This document shows, piece by piece, positions 10,260-23,989 of a DNA stretch of 64,000 bases (positions are counted from its first letter, which is position 1; every line of letters begins with the position of its first letter). The DNA comes from Metallyticus violacea (taxonomy: Eukaryota > Arthropoda > Insecta > Mantodea > Metallyticidae). The stretch covers positions 49,124,501-49,188,500 of the forward strand of contig CM060842.1 in the NCBI GenBank assembly GCA_030762175.1, written 5' to 3'. A program made the position numbers and the translations under genes. The notes under the pieces were generated by a model that saw nothing but the letters and a program-made list of their open reading frames with translations, searched no databases and was not told the DNA's origin.

Positions 10260-13200
10260 AAGTTGGTTTTGAAAGGTTTCAAGATGGCAGCAACACGTGT
10301 TTGCTGAATATATATTAATTTCATTTTCTCGGTAATAAAGACAAACCAGCAGTCCTTCCTAAACTCTGCATTGTTAAAATAAAATGCACGTTTCTCCTAC
10401 ATAAGGACTCAAAATCTCAAATTTTCCTTTCTTGGATATGCTACACACATTTATGTAACTAGTGTATAATTTTGGTAATATAACACGAGTAAATATTAAT
10501 GCATGAGCAGAAGTGAACGAGCTAATTTTCACCGGAGTTCAGAATGAAGATTGTGCACGCAATTTATGCAATTTTATTATTGAAATATTTGAAAAAATAT
10601 GCACATTTTTGCAAAATGTGACTTTATGACGTAGTAGATATGACGAAATTACATGGTTTCTTAGTCCTAGTTCTACAACCATAGTTTTTATTTTAAAGAA
10701 TTCAAATGAAAATGAATGATAATTCCGTAATGTTTGACATTGGAAATATGGATATCATTCCATAAGAAATTATAGAGAAAGCTGAAGTATTTGAGGGTTT
10801 GTTAATTCCTCAAAAATCTAAAAATGGATACCAAAAAGGTATATGACAAGTTCTGTATATAGAGAAAAGAGAAACATGTTAATCCAACCAATGAAAAAAA
10901 TCTTATTGGCATATTTTTAGAGCTGTTAAATATAACATTTATTATTTTATTATTACTGTTATTATTATGGTAAGTAATTTAAAATTTAAATTCTTAGATT
11001 TGTTTGTTTTTTCCGGTCGAAGATTTGTATGCCTTCCACGCTCTGGTGTGTGTATTCGAAAGTAAAATCAATGTACTAAAGTTAACGAAGTTTTCTGTTA
11101 ATATAATAGAAATTACTAATGGTTCAAGATGGATGTTTTGAAATGAAAGAAGTTGTAAGTCATTAATTAATTAATTAATTTAATTTTTAATGTTTTAATA
11201 TAATGAAAGTTAATTTATGATGACTAATAACTTAGATTATTATAAATTCAAAACATTTGTTTAGTTAAAAGAATCTCTTGTTTGAATGTTGGTGTGCTTG
11301 TTAGGGCAACAATTTTAGCTTTTTCTTATAGGTATTTTGAAACTGTTGCAAAGGCAGTGACGATTTCATGGAATACTAATTGCTAAATTACCTTTTCAGG
11401 CACCAGTGCCAGATTAAGGAAGTGTGTACGATTTATAGCATTATAAGCAGCATTTTTAATGCAGGGTTTACAGGAGTGAAATTATTTGCTATTCAAATGT
11501 TTCATAGCTACTTTCATCTGTTTATTGAATGGTGGGTCGTGTAATTCACAGCATGCCTAACTACATCCCCAACATATATTTCAATATTTAATCAAAGCAA
11601 TGTAATTTAAAAATGATGTGGAACAAAATAACGTATATTACGCAACTATTAAGAAACTGTCATATATTTATTCGTATCAAAATTCCAACTTCGCCTACGG
11701 CTGGTGGTAAACATTTCACTCATAAGGCAATGCGTAGTTTTCTTTAGTGGTTGCTTAAATTGCCGATCATTATTGCTATAAATGAAGGAAAATTCCCAAA
11801 CTTAGCCAGGAATATGGTGCTATTTCTGCCGAGCTAAATTACACTAGTGAGACTATATCAACGATGATACTGATAATAGGCGCATCCCAATTGTCTAACG
11901 TGATACAGAAGCTGGAAGTCGCTTGCAGTGATGAGACTATACCTAAAGGACCAGGAATTCAGAATATGCAAGACCGAAGCAGCGTTCATTTATCATAGTC
12001 TTTACTTTACAAGCTGTCGCCCGTAACACGGGTTGACCGTTACCGGGCAATATTTTACATAATGCAGTCACCGTGACAACCATGTTGAGGTTTATTCCTT
12101 TTCATTCAGACGCATACAACACACAAAAAAGACAAAGTGGCATTCCTTGCTGTAAAATAATGAACTCCAACAAATCTTCCGCTTTATGATTGGTCAATGT
12201 CTGTCACAAAGCTTGCTCTTAGCTCGTTTGTCACCGGGACAACCAAAAAGACGGTGATCAAGCGCAGGTCTGGTAGGTGACTCATTATGTATACTGTCGA
12301 GGACGAAAATATGAAAACTTTCGCGTGTATGAAGGTTTATCTATAGATAAAGCGCTGATCGGGTTTAATTTGAACAGCAAGAAACATCGTATACTTGTAT
12401 ACTTCAACACATTTGAGCAGGCTTCCAAATAGGTATTGTGAATATGTAGTTTTGTTGAAAGAAGTCGGTCTATCTATAAATTAAAGAAATACAATAGCTG
12501 CTCAAGCTGACATTGCTGTTAGCGTTTTAAGTCTCTTCAATTTAATTGCAGACACTTGAAGAATTTAGAATATTTTGTGTATTGTTTTACCTTTAGTGTT
12601 TTATTGCTATGTTAACGTGCTGTACTTTAATTCAAAAGGGAGACAAAGCACCAAGCGGGTTACATTCATGTGAAGGCCGGGTTATTGAGATTCTAAGCTA
12701 TTCAGTGGATTTATCTACCTTTTTCCTTGTTGGAGACTAGTTTACTAGTTACTAGTTGTTAGCCGTAATTCCACTAGTTCTAACAAAACCTCTTTCACAA
12801 ATTATTATTATAATGATAGAATCATAACATTTTGCCGTTAGTCACTTGTCAAAATTACTAGTGTAGCGACTGTATCCGATTTTGTTTATGCGGCATGTAT
12901 TTTAAATCGTATATTCAAGCCAAGAAATATTATTATGTCTGCCACATCGAAAACATCTATAGTATTTAAAAAGTAGTAATGCAGTATTTAATTAATGAGC
13001 ATAAATAAGTACTATTTGGGCAATTCTTTAATAAAACTAAGAAGAAAGACAAAGTAGAAATGTGAAAAATAATAACGCAAACTGTGAAAGCTTCGGAGTT
13101 AATTACATCAGAGGAAGGTTACGCATATATGAGGGATATATTTTTGCCTAACATCAAGAAAGCTACAATGATAAGTGTTTTTATTTTACGTTCATACTCG

Positions 13201-13840
13201 CCATTCATATTAATATCTACAAATAATGTTGTAAATAGCTCAGTTTGTATGGCATTTTTTCAAATGAAAATAGACAATTCAAGAAGTTCGAGAATGGGTA
13301 GTAGATTTGGGACCACATATTGCATAAATAACCCTTAATGAGATTTATAATTGAAATGCATCGCAATAGAAATGAATACCTAATTCATAGTATGTAAATT
13401 TGCCACTCGAAATTCACAGGTAGATTCCCATTGGTTAACAATATTACAAGACCAAATATTTCGTGAAACTGAACACTGATAAAATAAAATCTCACGCTGA
13501 TAATGTCAATTAGTAACTAGTAGTTTGCACTCACAAGTTCTAGAAACAGACACTGTAAAATAACCAAGTAATAGAGACTAGTTTTACCAGAGCACGAGCT
13601 TCGTGAAACAGGGCACTGGTCTACTGATGTTCAAGTGTTTGTGTCGAAAGTCTGAGCTGGAAAGGGATATAAATGTGGACCCAGGCACTTGCTGCTGTTA
13701 CCACTACACGTGGTGTATTTTGTATAGTATGAATCACGTGCTGGACACCCATCAAGTGTCCAACACGCCTATTGCCACTTAACTTGACCTGAGTTCGTCA
13801 ATCCTTTATCGAGGTGCAGGCAGAGGTGTATCCTGTGATA
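10260..13840. other. AT-rich, no recognisable gene
   Basis: About 3.6 kb with no recognisable coding or repeat homology inside the window. A short GC-rich inverted motif (CCCGTAACACGGG) is at about 12019-12031. Clusters of ACTAGT/CTAGTT words occur near 12735-12780 and 13515-13590. The frame at 13084-13338 has no known motif. Confidence 0.4.
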
Positions 13841-13844
13841 GTTG

Positions 13845-14010
13845 GGTCGAAAATTTAGCACCAAGCCCTCCGAGGCAGGAATTTTTCAGTTTCTAGTCGA
13901 ATCCTGCGGCCGGCTAATCTGAGGTTGTCCGCGATTTTCCTCAGACCGTTTTTAGAAAGAGCATGGACGAGCATTTCTCTCACTATCCATTACATCATTC
14001 ATCTTCATTA
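13845..14010 (+). repeat. Possible SINE fragment, C-like
   Basis: A segment with GTCGAATCCTGCGGCCGGC, then GAGGTTGTCCGCGATTTTCC and TCAG, resembles the tRNA-box-B plus body arrangement of the family C copies at 48.9 and 53.2 kb. The similarity is weak and the boundaries are unclear. Confidence 0.35.
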
Positions 14011-14064
14011 CATATATTTGTGTGTGCCTGCTTCTGCTGTGTTTGTGAGGTCATCTAGGCGTAG

Positions 14065-15265
14065 GCGCCCCTGTCTAAAAATGTACTATCAATTCCATTG
14101 TGTATGTGTACTCAATGTGCGGCCATAGCAAGTATCTCGCCGACAGCATCTGAACCGAGCATTGGTATGTAAGCCCAAAAACGGAGGATGAACACTTCTA
14201 TAAGTTGTACGAAAACACGTATACATGCTAACATAATACCTTTAACAAATATAAGCATAGTACCAATGCCAAGAATATATTTGAAACGTGCAGGGGAAAA
14301 CGAGAGAGAAAGAGAAGCAGAGATTTAAATGTTATGTAAATATTAGGCTGATGTATTTAATTTTCCGAATTCTAAGAAACTACATCACTGAAAGAGTTTA
14401 GATTAGTACGTGTACAGGTGTCTTTGTTGCCATTTGGTTCCAAACAGTCTCACAGAATCAGAGAGGAGCAAGATTGGAATGTGACTAGATAATAGTCTGT
14501 CGTTTCGACAGTGGGAACACTGGCGTGTCCACGATATATCACAAGTGATGAACGTTAAATTTATCAGTAAGATCATAGAGGCAGTCTGTATCTTCCAAAA
14601 TGAGATTCTCCGAAGAGTAGGCCAAAGATGGTTACGATTATTTTCACTGAAAGTGGTCGTTGTGAATGTTTTATTTAACCTTTAAATAAATTACATATTA
14701 TATATTTTTAACATTTGCTCTCTGTTAGAAAATAACAAAAGAAAAATTATGACAAAGGGAATCAAATAATGGTAAAGCCTAGGAAGATCATATGTTCTTA
14801 GGGGAGGTATAGCTTGTGATCCATCTGCTGCTGTAGAATTAATACATCACGTTATAATGAAGCTTAATCCTGTTTCTACATAAATGCTTGACTGGAATGT
14901 GTCAACAGATGCCAACCGGTCTTGACAATCCATTGTATGTTGCAGTCAGATATTTTATATTTTAAGAATACATTCTTAAACTCATGCAACATTATTTTGT
15001 ATGACCTAGGAATAGCTAAAAGATTTTGGAGTCGGTGCATACACTCCTGTTCAAATGGTTTCTGGGTCGTGGGTAGTGAAAAGATTTGTTTTGGCAAGCG
15101 TTTTTCCTTTTGTTAGGGAACAGATCAAGTGTTAAGAGTAAAAATTAATGAAAGGGAGTTAGGGTTCTTGACATTTCTACTTCAGTGTATGCCAGTAAAT
15201 CCGAAATCACGTGTGACCTTATTGTCATGAGGAAAGCTTGTTGCATCATTGCACAAACAACGATT
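14065..15265. other. Non-coding, no recognisable gene
   Basis: The overlapping frames at 14876-15116 on both strands show no known motif. The rest is AT-rich sequence. Confidence 0.4.
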
Positions 15266-15269
15266 AATA

Positions 15270-16513
15270 CGAGGTGCATTCAAGTTATAACACCTCCGAT
15301 TTTTTTCTTATTAACTAATCACAAGAAAACTATGAAACTTGTGTCACTTCTCGACGTAATCTATGTGCAGTCGTGCACATTTTTCACAACTTCCACACCA
15401 TGCTTTCATGGCCGCTGTAAACTCTTCTGTAGGAGTTGTTTTGACCACCGGAAAATCGCTGGTGCAATAGCGGCACACCTAGTGATTGTGCGACCACTGA
15501 GAGTTGGAAACAGCCAAAAGTCGCTAGGAGCCAGGTCAGGTGAGTAGGGCGCATGAGGAATAACTTCAAAGTTGATTTTAAGAAGAAGCTGCTTCGTCAC
15601 GTTCGCCCGATGTGCTGGGGGTGTCTTGGTGAAAGAGCACACGTGTTGCCTTTTCCGGCCGTTTTTCACGCAATGCTGGAAGGAGCTTCTTCAAAATATC
15701 TTCGTAGGATGCACCTGTCACCTTAGTGCCCTTTGGAAAGCAATGAGCAAGGATTATCCATCGCTGTCCCAGAACATGGCTACTATCGGTTTTATTTACT
15801 GGACTTGCCTGAAATATTTTGATGGCGTTGAATCTGAGTGTTTCTATTGAGCAGACTGGCGCTCCGTTTCAGGATTGAAAAACGGTATCCATGCCTTATC
15901 CATTGTCACAATCCATGAAAAGAACGTCCCATTCACGCCGTCATCACGCGCAGCTTGTGGTCGTCCATCAACATTCGTAGTATCCACCTGCAGGACACTT
16001 TTCGTATTTTCAGGTCTTCATGCAGGATTTGTGCACAGATCCCACGGAAATGTCAACTTTGGAGACAATGTGTTCCATGTTCGGCGATCCTCCAAAACAA
16101 CTTTCTCCAATTTCTCTTTAATGTCGTCAGATATGCTTGTGCGATGGTTTGTTGTCACACAACGATCTGACTTCCTTGAACTGTCGCACCCATGAACGCA
16201 CATTAGACACATCCATGACACCATCACCACAGTTCTCAACTGGGATGAAGTTCATTCGGTGTCAACCACGCAAATGGGAGGAAAAAAAACTAATGATTAC
16301 ACATAGTTCTTGTAATGAAAACGTAGACAGTTTGAAATATCAAAAACATTCCTCACTCTCGCCGCTGCCGCTAGAGTTTTGTGTGCCATACAACGCAACC
16401 ATCTCTGTCACACAATGAGTGCCCACGTATTTTAAAACAAAACGTGTGTTTCTATCTGTTTCCAGTCCTGAGGAAAAAAAAAATCGGAAGTGTTGTAACT
16501 TTAATACATCTCC
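15270..16513 (-). mobile_element. Complete but decayed mariner element
   Basis: Terminal inverted repeats of about 35 bp bound it. The left reads CGAGGTGCATTCAAGTTATA with ACACCTCCGATTTTTT behind it. The right, reverse-complemented, reads GGAGATGTATTAAAGTTACA with ACACTTCCGATTTTTT. TA target duplications sit at 15268-15269 and 16514-16515. The 1244-bp length suits mariner. Minus-strand pieces of transposase run in order. A helix-turn-helix region (SISDDIKEKLEKVVLEDRR, then DISVGSVHKILHEDLK) lies near 16140-16000. Remnants of a VTMD...W block follow near 15910-15870, PSTSGERDE-like remnants of the second Asp near 15620, and the third Asp block HAPYSPDLAPSDFWLFP near 15565-15510. Many stops and shifts are present, so it is inactive. 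Confidence 0.92.
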
Positions 16514-17032
16514 TATAGGCAGAGGAGGAAATTGCTTTCATTACCGTATCCAGTGGTTCAAGAAGAAGAAGCAGAAGAAGAAAGATTTCACAATTCGGCA
16601 CTAATCTGGAAGTTTCTACATGCAGGTATAGTTTACTATTTCACATGGAATCCTTTCCTTTTCTCTACGTTTATTATAGGCGAATGGACCTATTGGTGAC
16701 TGATAGCCGAAAATCAGGCTGTTCGAGTCTGATATGAATTGCACTGCAATTCTTCCAAGACCGAAAGAATTCCGGGACACGGTATTATGGACGAAGGTGA
16801 TAGGGTCATACTTTGGCGCCGAGATAAAACAGCTATAGTATGGAACAAAAAGCGGTAGGATTAGTTGCGGAGTCGCAGATAACTCCAAGAATGAACTCTT
16901 GAGTTCTTTGAGGACTGTATGTTACTGAGTGCTCGAACTTGTATATCCTGCCGAAGACGAGAGTAATCAACTGTATAAACGGTAACAGCAGCATTCACAA
17001 CTGCAGGGTAACAAGCGATTAATTGGATTAGA

Positions 17033-17470
17033 CTAATGTTTCCCAAACTGTGGTTCGCTACGCCCCTGGCGGTTTCCAAAATTTTGCAAGGTGTCCTCCA
17101 AACAGTTTCTTCAATGGTGGAATTTTGGGTTTTTTTTAAATTATAATATTATTCCGTTTCTTAATCTGTTATAAGAATAATATGATTATTATGGGCGCTG
17201 AGATGCATGCCAGGCGACGGAAGGGAGGAACAGATAGCGCGTATAAAGATACGTATTGCAATGCTATGGCATTGTGCGAATGAAGAGTGACGGGAGGTTT
17301 GTTTCCTCAGTTTGTCATAAAGAGAAGTTATTTATGACCGGGGTTAAAAGCGGTTTGGGTTGTTAGCTCTGCTCAGATATTTATGAAGGAAATTAGCAAG
17401 TCCAACAATTTGTGAATCACTGAATTAGACCATGAAACTAAATTTTCTCCTCTTCCATGCCGCGCTAAAT
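17033..17470 (+). mobile_element. hAT-like transposon relic, copy B (left end)
   Basis: It begins with TTTCCCAAACTGTGGTTCGC followed by a C/G-rich CCCCTGGCGG block, the usual style of hAT terminal inverted repeats. Bases 17212-17324 match the reverse complement of copy A (4542-4654), including GTTTGTTTCCTCAGT and CATAAAGAG. No transposase frame is left on this copy, and the right end was not found. Confidence 0.6.
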
Positions 17471-17607
17471 TTCCGAATATTAATCAAATGGAAACATTTA
17501 AAATGTTAGGTTAAGAAATAGGGCTATAGAGCTGAAATAACCTTTGAAAGCCTGTGGAAGGTTTTTTATATATTATTTTAAAATTTATTCAGAATTATGC
17601 AATATGT

Positions 17608-17626
17608 ACACACACACACGCACGCA

Positions 17627-17658
<32 letters not shown>

Positions 17659-17662
17659 CACT
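17608..17662. repeat. Compound (CA)n(CGCA)n(CA)n microsatellite
   Basis: CA repeats flank about seven to eight CGCA tetramers in the middle of the tract. Confidence 0.97.
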
Positions 17663-18314
17663 TCACCTGAAGGATTCTTCTAAAGTTTTTTAGAATCATT
17701 ACAACAATAATATGAATACATTCTTTAGGAATTCACAGTCGGTTTTGTTATAATTGAATTTGATCATAACTGGCTAATTTGTTGTGGTCATTGGTTTAAA
17801 TTAATTTAAAAAAATTAAACGTATTCTTTGAAACAGAGCACCATTCAGATAATATAAAGATAAGAGTGAGTTTTGAAATAAGCAATACTTGAATCAGTTA
17901 CTGGCCAATACAACGTATGCGCCACAACTCTTTCTAACGTTCTGTACCTTTGTCTGTCTTTCAGTTTCAGTTCACTGATGATACCGATGGTAGCGTTGGC
18001 GAAACCTCAGGTTTTTAAATTAATTTAAACGAACAACCACGGCAAAATAGCCCAACAATTATCAATTTCAATAATATAAAATATTTTATTTTAAAAAGAT
18101 ATGTTAAAGCAAAATAAAATTAAACGTGTTAAATGTTATACCTCCGTAAACACAAAGCATTTATCTGTTAGATGCTACTTTCCTGACAGACAATGCTGAA
18201 CTCCATAATAGTCAAATTGTTCTGCTAAACTACTTCATCCGCTCCTTTCCCTCCAATACGATATCTCCTCGAACCAGAAAACGTGTAAACACGAGCGTAC
18301 ATGTTTTAGTTTGT

Positions 18315-18315
<1 letters not shown>

Positions 18316-18352
<37 letters not shown>
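18316..18352. repeat. Poly(A) tract, 37 bases
   Basis: An uninterrupted A run. It may be an old retroposon tail, but no retroposon body is recognisable upstream. Confidence 0.95.
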
Positions 18353-18358
<6 letters not shown>

Positions 18359-19024
18359 CCAGCATCACAAATTTTATACAGTCGTTGTGTATACACGTTA
18401 TTTCATAAATAAATTAACATGATTTAATACATAAAATATGCTTATAATGTTAGAAGGTTATAAGTATGGCAAAAGCAGAATAAATGAAAAATTATCGTAT
18501 TGTATTTTACAAGTATTGTACTTTTAACTTAGAACATGTTAAGAGAGTTAGCTGTTATCACAAAAGATTCAATGATCTTTTAAACCTAAAAATGTGTCTC
18601 TTATTAAGCTTACTAAGATATCATGGATTAAATCTACATATAACTGTGCTAAACCAAACTAGGAATATTAGAGCGCTCTTGTAGCGAGGAAAATAAATAT
18701 TAAGGGATTCTTATAATAAATCCCAGTCGACATAATCTATAATCTCTGAATTTGTAAATAACAATTAGAAATTAAGTAGTGAGCTTCCAGATGTTTTAAT
18801 TGTTTTAGTGATCAAGTTCAAACTATTGTACATAAATTTAATAGTAATAGCGATTTCAAAGCATTTTAAATAGTACAAAAAAGCCTTGTTCATATTTATT
18901 TTACACATTTTAGTGTTCTGGAGACCTATTTAGGAATCATGATGCTTAAAAACACTGATACTTATGGTATTAGTATACCAAATTTTTAAAATATGCATTC
19001 AGTTTCTATATTAATAAATGTTAT

Positions 19025-20160
19025 TTTACCGGTGAATTTAAAAATACAGCAAGGTTATTACAGTATATAAAAAGGGAAATAAACTTGATTATTCCAGCTG
19101 TAGATCAATTAGTATAATTCCTACTAATATCTAAGGTATTTGAAAAATTATTTAACAAACCACTGATTATTTTGAGCAAAATTATTCATTTGTAAATCAA
19201 TATGGCTTTAGATCAGTTCATTGTACCATATAAATTGTTATATTTTATAAGTTAGAAAATGGAATGCAATTACTTGGGCGATTCTATGATTTTACTAAGA
19301 CATTCTCCTTGAGAAGGTAAAATTTTATGCTTTCAACGACAATATCATTAAGTTTTTATAATCTTATTTAATAAAAAGACAACAGACAGTTTATTACAAT
19401 GGTAAATGTTCTCAATTTAGACCTGTTTTACATGGTGCTCCACAAGGACCTGTACTTGCACCGCTTTTCTTTATTATTTATATTAATTGCCTCTCAGCAT
19501 GTATTGATAATAAATCTTTGATTAACTTATTTGTTGCTGATTTAGCAACTGCAGTTGCTTCTCAAAACGAGACTTCTGTAGAACTGAAAGTTGATGAATT
19601 ATCATTCAAGATAAACGAACGGTGAAAAGCCAACAAACTTAGTATTAATGGAAACAAAACTGTTCATATACAACTTACTGTCAATATACACAATTGACTA
19701 TTGTTGTTCTACTAAGTTTCCTGGCATATATCTTAGTTAGTTTAGGTTGGAGCACTCACATTGATTATATTGCAAAGGAGATTACTAAAGGAGTATACTC
19801 GTGTGTTTGTGTGTGTATTTGTTTGTTTGGTTTTTTTTTTTTTCGTAGTATTAGTAAAATTAGGAGTAAAACTCGTTAATTATGGTCTACTATGGACAAG
19901 TTTACAACCATTTGAACTATGCTATATTCTAAATCGTCACTCAGCCAGTAAATTGCTTATTTTACAGAAGAGAGAACACTGCAAACTACTTTTTTGTTGA
20001 TCTGGGCGTACTTACTTTGCCATCAATGTATTGTCTTGTCTCTTGTAATTGATCTAATTTAAAAGATGACAAGAAGTGTTTATCATATCTCATTTATCTC
20101 CCTAGAAATAGAAAGAATATTTTTCATAATAAATAGAGTTAAAGGATAATTTTCTATATA
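19025..20160 (+). pseudogene. Non-LTR retrotransposon reverse transcriptase relic
   Basis: Broken plus-strand frames follow the order of a LINE reverse transcriptase. A YKKGNK-like start near 19065 is followed by YSS..SIS.IPT near 19090-19125 and then YFEQN..FVNQYGFRS near 19165-19220. LENGMQLLGRFYDFTK is at about 19255-19305. The key motif HGAPQGPVLAPLFFIIYIN starts at 19431. The catalytic box, normally FADD, reads VADL at 19532-19543, so the second Asp is lost. Thumb-like ERxKANKLSINGNKT and a C-terminal PLF..LGVLTLPSMY-like stretch (about 19990-20030) follow, with several frameshifts. The C-terminal pattern recalls Jockey/CR1-group elements, but the clade is not certain. No poly(A) tail or target duplication was found. 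Confidence 0.87.
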
Positions 20161-20299
20161 TGACCTATAAATGATAACTTGCTATCTAAAATACGATGCC
20201 TGGCTTTGAACTATAAGAGATCGATATGTAGCACACTGTTGATAAGATTGATTATTTTTATAATATAGTATTTAACTGTAAACCTCAAATTGTTCCTGT

Positions 20300-22490
20300 T
20301 TTATTGACGTTACTACACAGTATAGTCATGGCAATATTTTTTTTTTTGTTATAATTTAAGGCAGATTAATGAATTTTAAAGTTTAATTTTCTATTTTTTT
20401 CGTTTTCTAGCCGCTTTTATGTTCGTTTTAAGAACGGATTATTTGTAACAGATTCCGTTAGCGACATTTGAACAGTTTCCTCGAAATATTGTGAACAAAG
20501 AGAGGGTATTCAATATTTTTATGTCGCAGTAATGCGCAAAGTTAATAATTGCGTTTAGCGGGTGTTTAACAGGTAGAATCAAACGCTTTTAACTACTGAT
20601 GATGAACAATATTTATAAGCGTTTTCATGGACAATGGTTTTGGCATTGTACGAATGTTTCCCTTGTATCTTGGCGTATTCTTTACAGAGAAGCATAAAAT
20701 AGACAGCGTTCGTCAGTAGCGTGCGTTCCGGAATGTCAGAAAATGGAAAAGTGAACATAAATTAGAAAAGCACTCAGCCTGTCGAGTGGAGAATGTTCTC
20801 TCCACTGTTACATTTTGCCTAGTGCTATTAGGCGCCATTAGAATCCATCCGAAGGGGGTCATCTCCCATCCAGACGGCCTCTTCAAGAAAAAGGGGCTTA
20901 AGTAGGAAGTGCTAGTAGTGTCTATGCGTCACAGAACAGGCAATTTCAGTAGTTCCAATTGAAACTTTAAGATTGTTATTTCGTAAAAAAAACCGAGCTC
21001 TATCTCCGTTCGAAACTGGCGATGTAATAAATTTACCAACAAATGCATCGCCTTTTGCTTTCAATACTTCTAATACTAACGCTCACACTTTTCACTGTCA
21101 TTGAATGCATTCGTAGCTATATTGCATAACTCTAAATATCATAGAAGCAAATCACATTGTTCACTAAACACTTGGTTTCAGTTTATCAAAATTGTTTACC
21201 ATCATCTTCGTAAACAATTTCATTGGTTCAAAAATATAATACAACGCTTCAAATTTACCAATATTGCATTAATCTTTGATCAGTACAGTTTCTAGTTTAT
21301 TAAGCCTTAAATCAGCAAACGTTTTTAATGAATTCCGGAGTGAAACTACATTATTAGAATCAACTTCTATTAATTTATTGACTTCTTTAATTCAGGTATG
21401 CTTTTCTGATTCAGTTCGTGACATTAATAGATGTGCTACATGTTTGTGACATGTTTGAAATTCTAATATAAGTTGTAATCGGGTAGCAATTCAAAGCAAC
21501 AAAAAATTCGTTTGTTTTAAAAATTGTACATTTAACTGGATTACAAAAATATTCATGACCCTGTGTTTATAATGATTTTCGTTGGTTAAAATAGCCTACA
21601 ATTGTTTCAAAGTTCTCAAACAGGTACTCCATTAAACTGAACCAATTTCAACATTTTGTCTTAAATTAATGACTTTTTTTTTTTTTTTTTAATAATCTGA
21701 TGAATTTTTAGAATTGTAATAGCACAATTAAGTTCTTTCAGCTTTTTCTGCCATATTTCTCTTAAAATATTGAACATATTGCAGCTTTCAATTTCAAAAC
21801 ACCTTAAACAAATTAAAAATATTAGTAAAACTCTTATCAACTGGTTCTAAAGGCCACTAAAGAGAATAAAAGAATAATATTCTAAACTGCCATACCTGTC
21901 CAAATAAGCCGTTTTCCATTTCTTCAAAATTATTGTTAAATAATTTATATGTACAATATTCCTAATTTAATTATATGTACAATATTCTTAATTAAATGTT
22001 AAAATACAATTTTTCACAGAAATATTTTTTTTTGGCAAAAACTGGCCACTTTTTGCGAAATTTCATGCCAAACTTACTGTTATTATTGACTCACAATTAT
22101 GGTAAAACCGGCATGTACTACTTGGTGCAATTCTCAATTATATTTCGAATTTATAGCCAATTCCCACCCCATCTACACTATACGTATCTAGAGAACGGCA
22201 GTGATTTACACTCAGGGTAAAGGGTTCAGCATATAGTCATGAATTTATGTATAAAAATGAATCGGGAGCCCTCAATTCTATGTGCTTAATAAACAGTTTA
22301 ATTCTAAAGTATTCTGTTAAGTTACGTTTATTTCCACTATTTTCTTCCTCTATCTCGTCCATTTCAAATTTTTAATTTATTAATATTTGAAGATCTAGGA
22401 TGAAAAGTTTCATGTATATAATTTTAAAATATTTTAATTTTAAAGTTTAAATTTGTTTATTATTAATGCCTGACATATGACAAATAAGAG
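20300..22490. other. AT-rich, no recognisable gene
   Basis: There is nothing I recognise. A small tandem duplication containing ATGTACAATATTC lies at about 21945-21995. A T-run is at about 21673-21690. Confidence 0.4.
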
Positions 22491-22498
22491 AAATGTTG

Positions 22499-22690
22499 AG
22501 ACGAGTGGCCGAGGCGCTAAGGCACGGATTTATGAACGAGAGCTCTGCAGTTCAAATCCCGCTCGAATCATTCTCCTTGTGGTTTCTACCACTACCATGT
22601 TTTCACGTCCAATTCTTTCAGTTCTACAAACGGGTGAGAGATGACTGCGTAAATAAAACCATGCGTCATCAATGAAGAATATTAAGCGTG
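22499..22690 (+). repeat. tRNA-Ser/Leu-like head, probable SINE or tRNA relic
   Basis: GACGAGTGGCCGAGGCGCTA, then AGGCACGG, looks like a box A of a type II (Ser/Leu) tRNA. GCAGTTCAAATCCCGC looks like box B. The acceptor and T-arm pairings are imperfect, and unrelated-looking sequence follows rather than a terminator T run. I therefore read it as a retroposon head, not a working tRNA gene. Confidence 0.5.
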
Positions 22691-22699
22691 TATCAATTG

Positions 22700-23985
22700 C
22701 TATAACATTAACGTTCCGTAGCTTACAATTAACAGAACTTTACCAGAAATATCAGGAATCACCTGCTTGCAAGTGGCGTTCTGAACTTTCAAGTTTAAAC
22801 TGACTCAATTTGTAGCACATGAATGACGGCGAGAAATGTGCGGATGCAGTACGACAACATCTACACCCCCTGTACGTGCTTATTTCAGTTGCACGGATAT
22901 TATATCCGCTTTGCCCCGAGTTACCGCTCTGACTGCCGACCTGCCAATTGAAACGAACGACAAAACAAAGAAAGGCCGCATACATGTTGCAATTACTGCT
23001 AAAGTCATGCAAAACCATTCGGCATAAATATTCGCTCTTAAGTTTACCGAAATGAAATTCAGTAAATATCCTATAGAAATTTAATGCTTTTATTGCTTTT
23101 AAAAACTGCAAGATTCCTACTTTCAAAATATTTATTCGCTTTTTTATTAGAAAAGTTTCTAAATGCTCATTGAGAAGTGTGAATGCTGTAAGAATTATTT
23201 TAAAATGCCTGTTTTTAAAATTAAGTCTTTCTTACTTCCCCCCCCCCCGATTCAAAATATTCTGCGAGGTTCAGTTTTCATCCAATTTTCTTAAGATTTC
23301 AAACATTTCATCAGAAAAGGTGAATAAAAGAAGTTGCCATATGATTTTTGTAACGCTTTTATATAATGTTACGAAATATAAAAGCAATTGACTTTATAAA
23401 TTATGAAAAGTGTTATAAAAAAGTTAATTTTTCTTCTGAAACTTTCAGGGTAGTAGACTTGCATGTACCTAATAATGCCATTTAGTTTTTACAACATAAA
23501 ATTATCTTAATATTTTAATTTGGATAAAATTGTAAAACATTTATCTATAAAAGTAATTAAATGTTATTTTTTCGGAAACCATCAATACAAAATTTAGAAC
23601 TTATATATTATACTTTTGTAGTAACTTGTGACAAAAAGTTGAAGAAATTGTCTTGAAAATTGCAAGATTTACAAAATAATTACTCTTAAGCTTCAATTTA
23701 CACATCAAAGAGTCACAACTTCAACACTGACAGAAACGAATTCCCTTCTGTGTTCTAAGTCTTACCAGAATCGCTTCAATTACAAGTTGTGAGCGTCTGG
23801 AGACTTCACTTTGAGGAGGCGTTACTTTCTTAAGCAGCTGTACTCAACCTCCTTGCTTCACACGCTTCTCAGCTTTCTTTTCCTGTCCGGGAATCGAATC
23901 GGCGTCTCGAAGAAGGATAGTCTCGCCGGAAATAACCGCGATATGAGTGCAGGTGGGGAGCAACATTCTAGCTGTTCTCAAGTTC
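22700..23985. other. Non-coding, no recognisable gene
   Basis: The minus frame at 22752-23126 (124 codons) has no recognisable domain. A C10 run is at 23240-23249. The remainder is AT-rich. Confidence 0.4.
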
Positions 23986-23989
23986 TCTA

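Noticed and set aside
12010..12050. Retroelement or Helitron terminus (GTCGCCCGTAACACGGG)
   Set aside because: It resembles motifs seen at insect repeat ends, but no partner end or second copy is in the window.
16616..17079. Coding exons on the minus strand after the mariner at 15.3-16.5 kb
   Set aside because: The two overlapping frames have fairly normal composition, but no motif or splice pattern could be recognised.
22499..22567. Functional tRNA-Ser/Leu gene
   Set aside because: Box-like words are present, but the acceptor and T stems do not pair properly and there is no T-run terminator. It is better read as a retroposon head.
22752..23126. 124-codon minus-strand frame
   Set aside because: It has no known motif and no splice-site or codon pattern I could defend.
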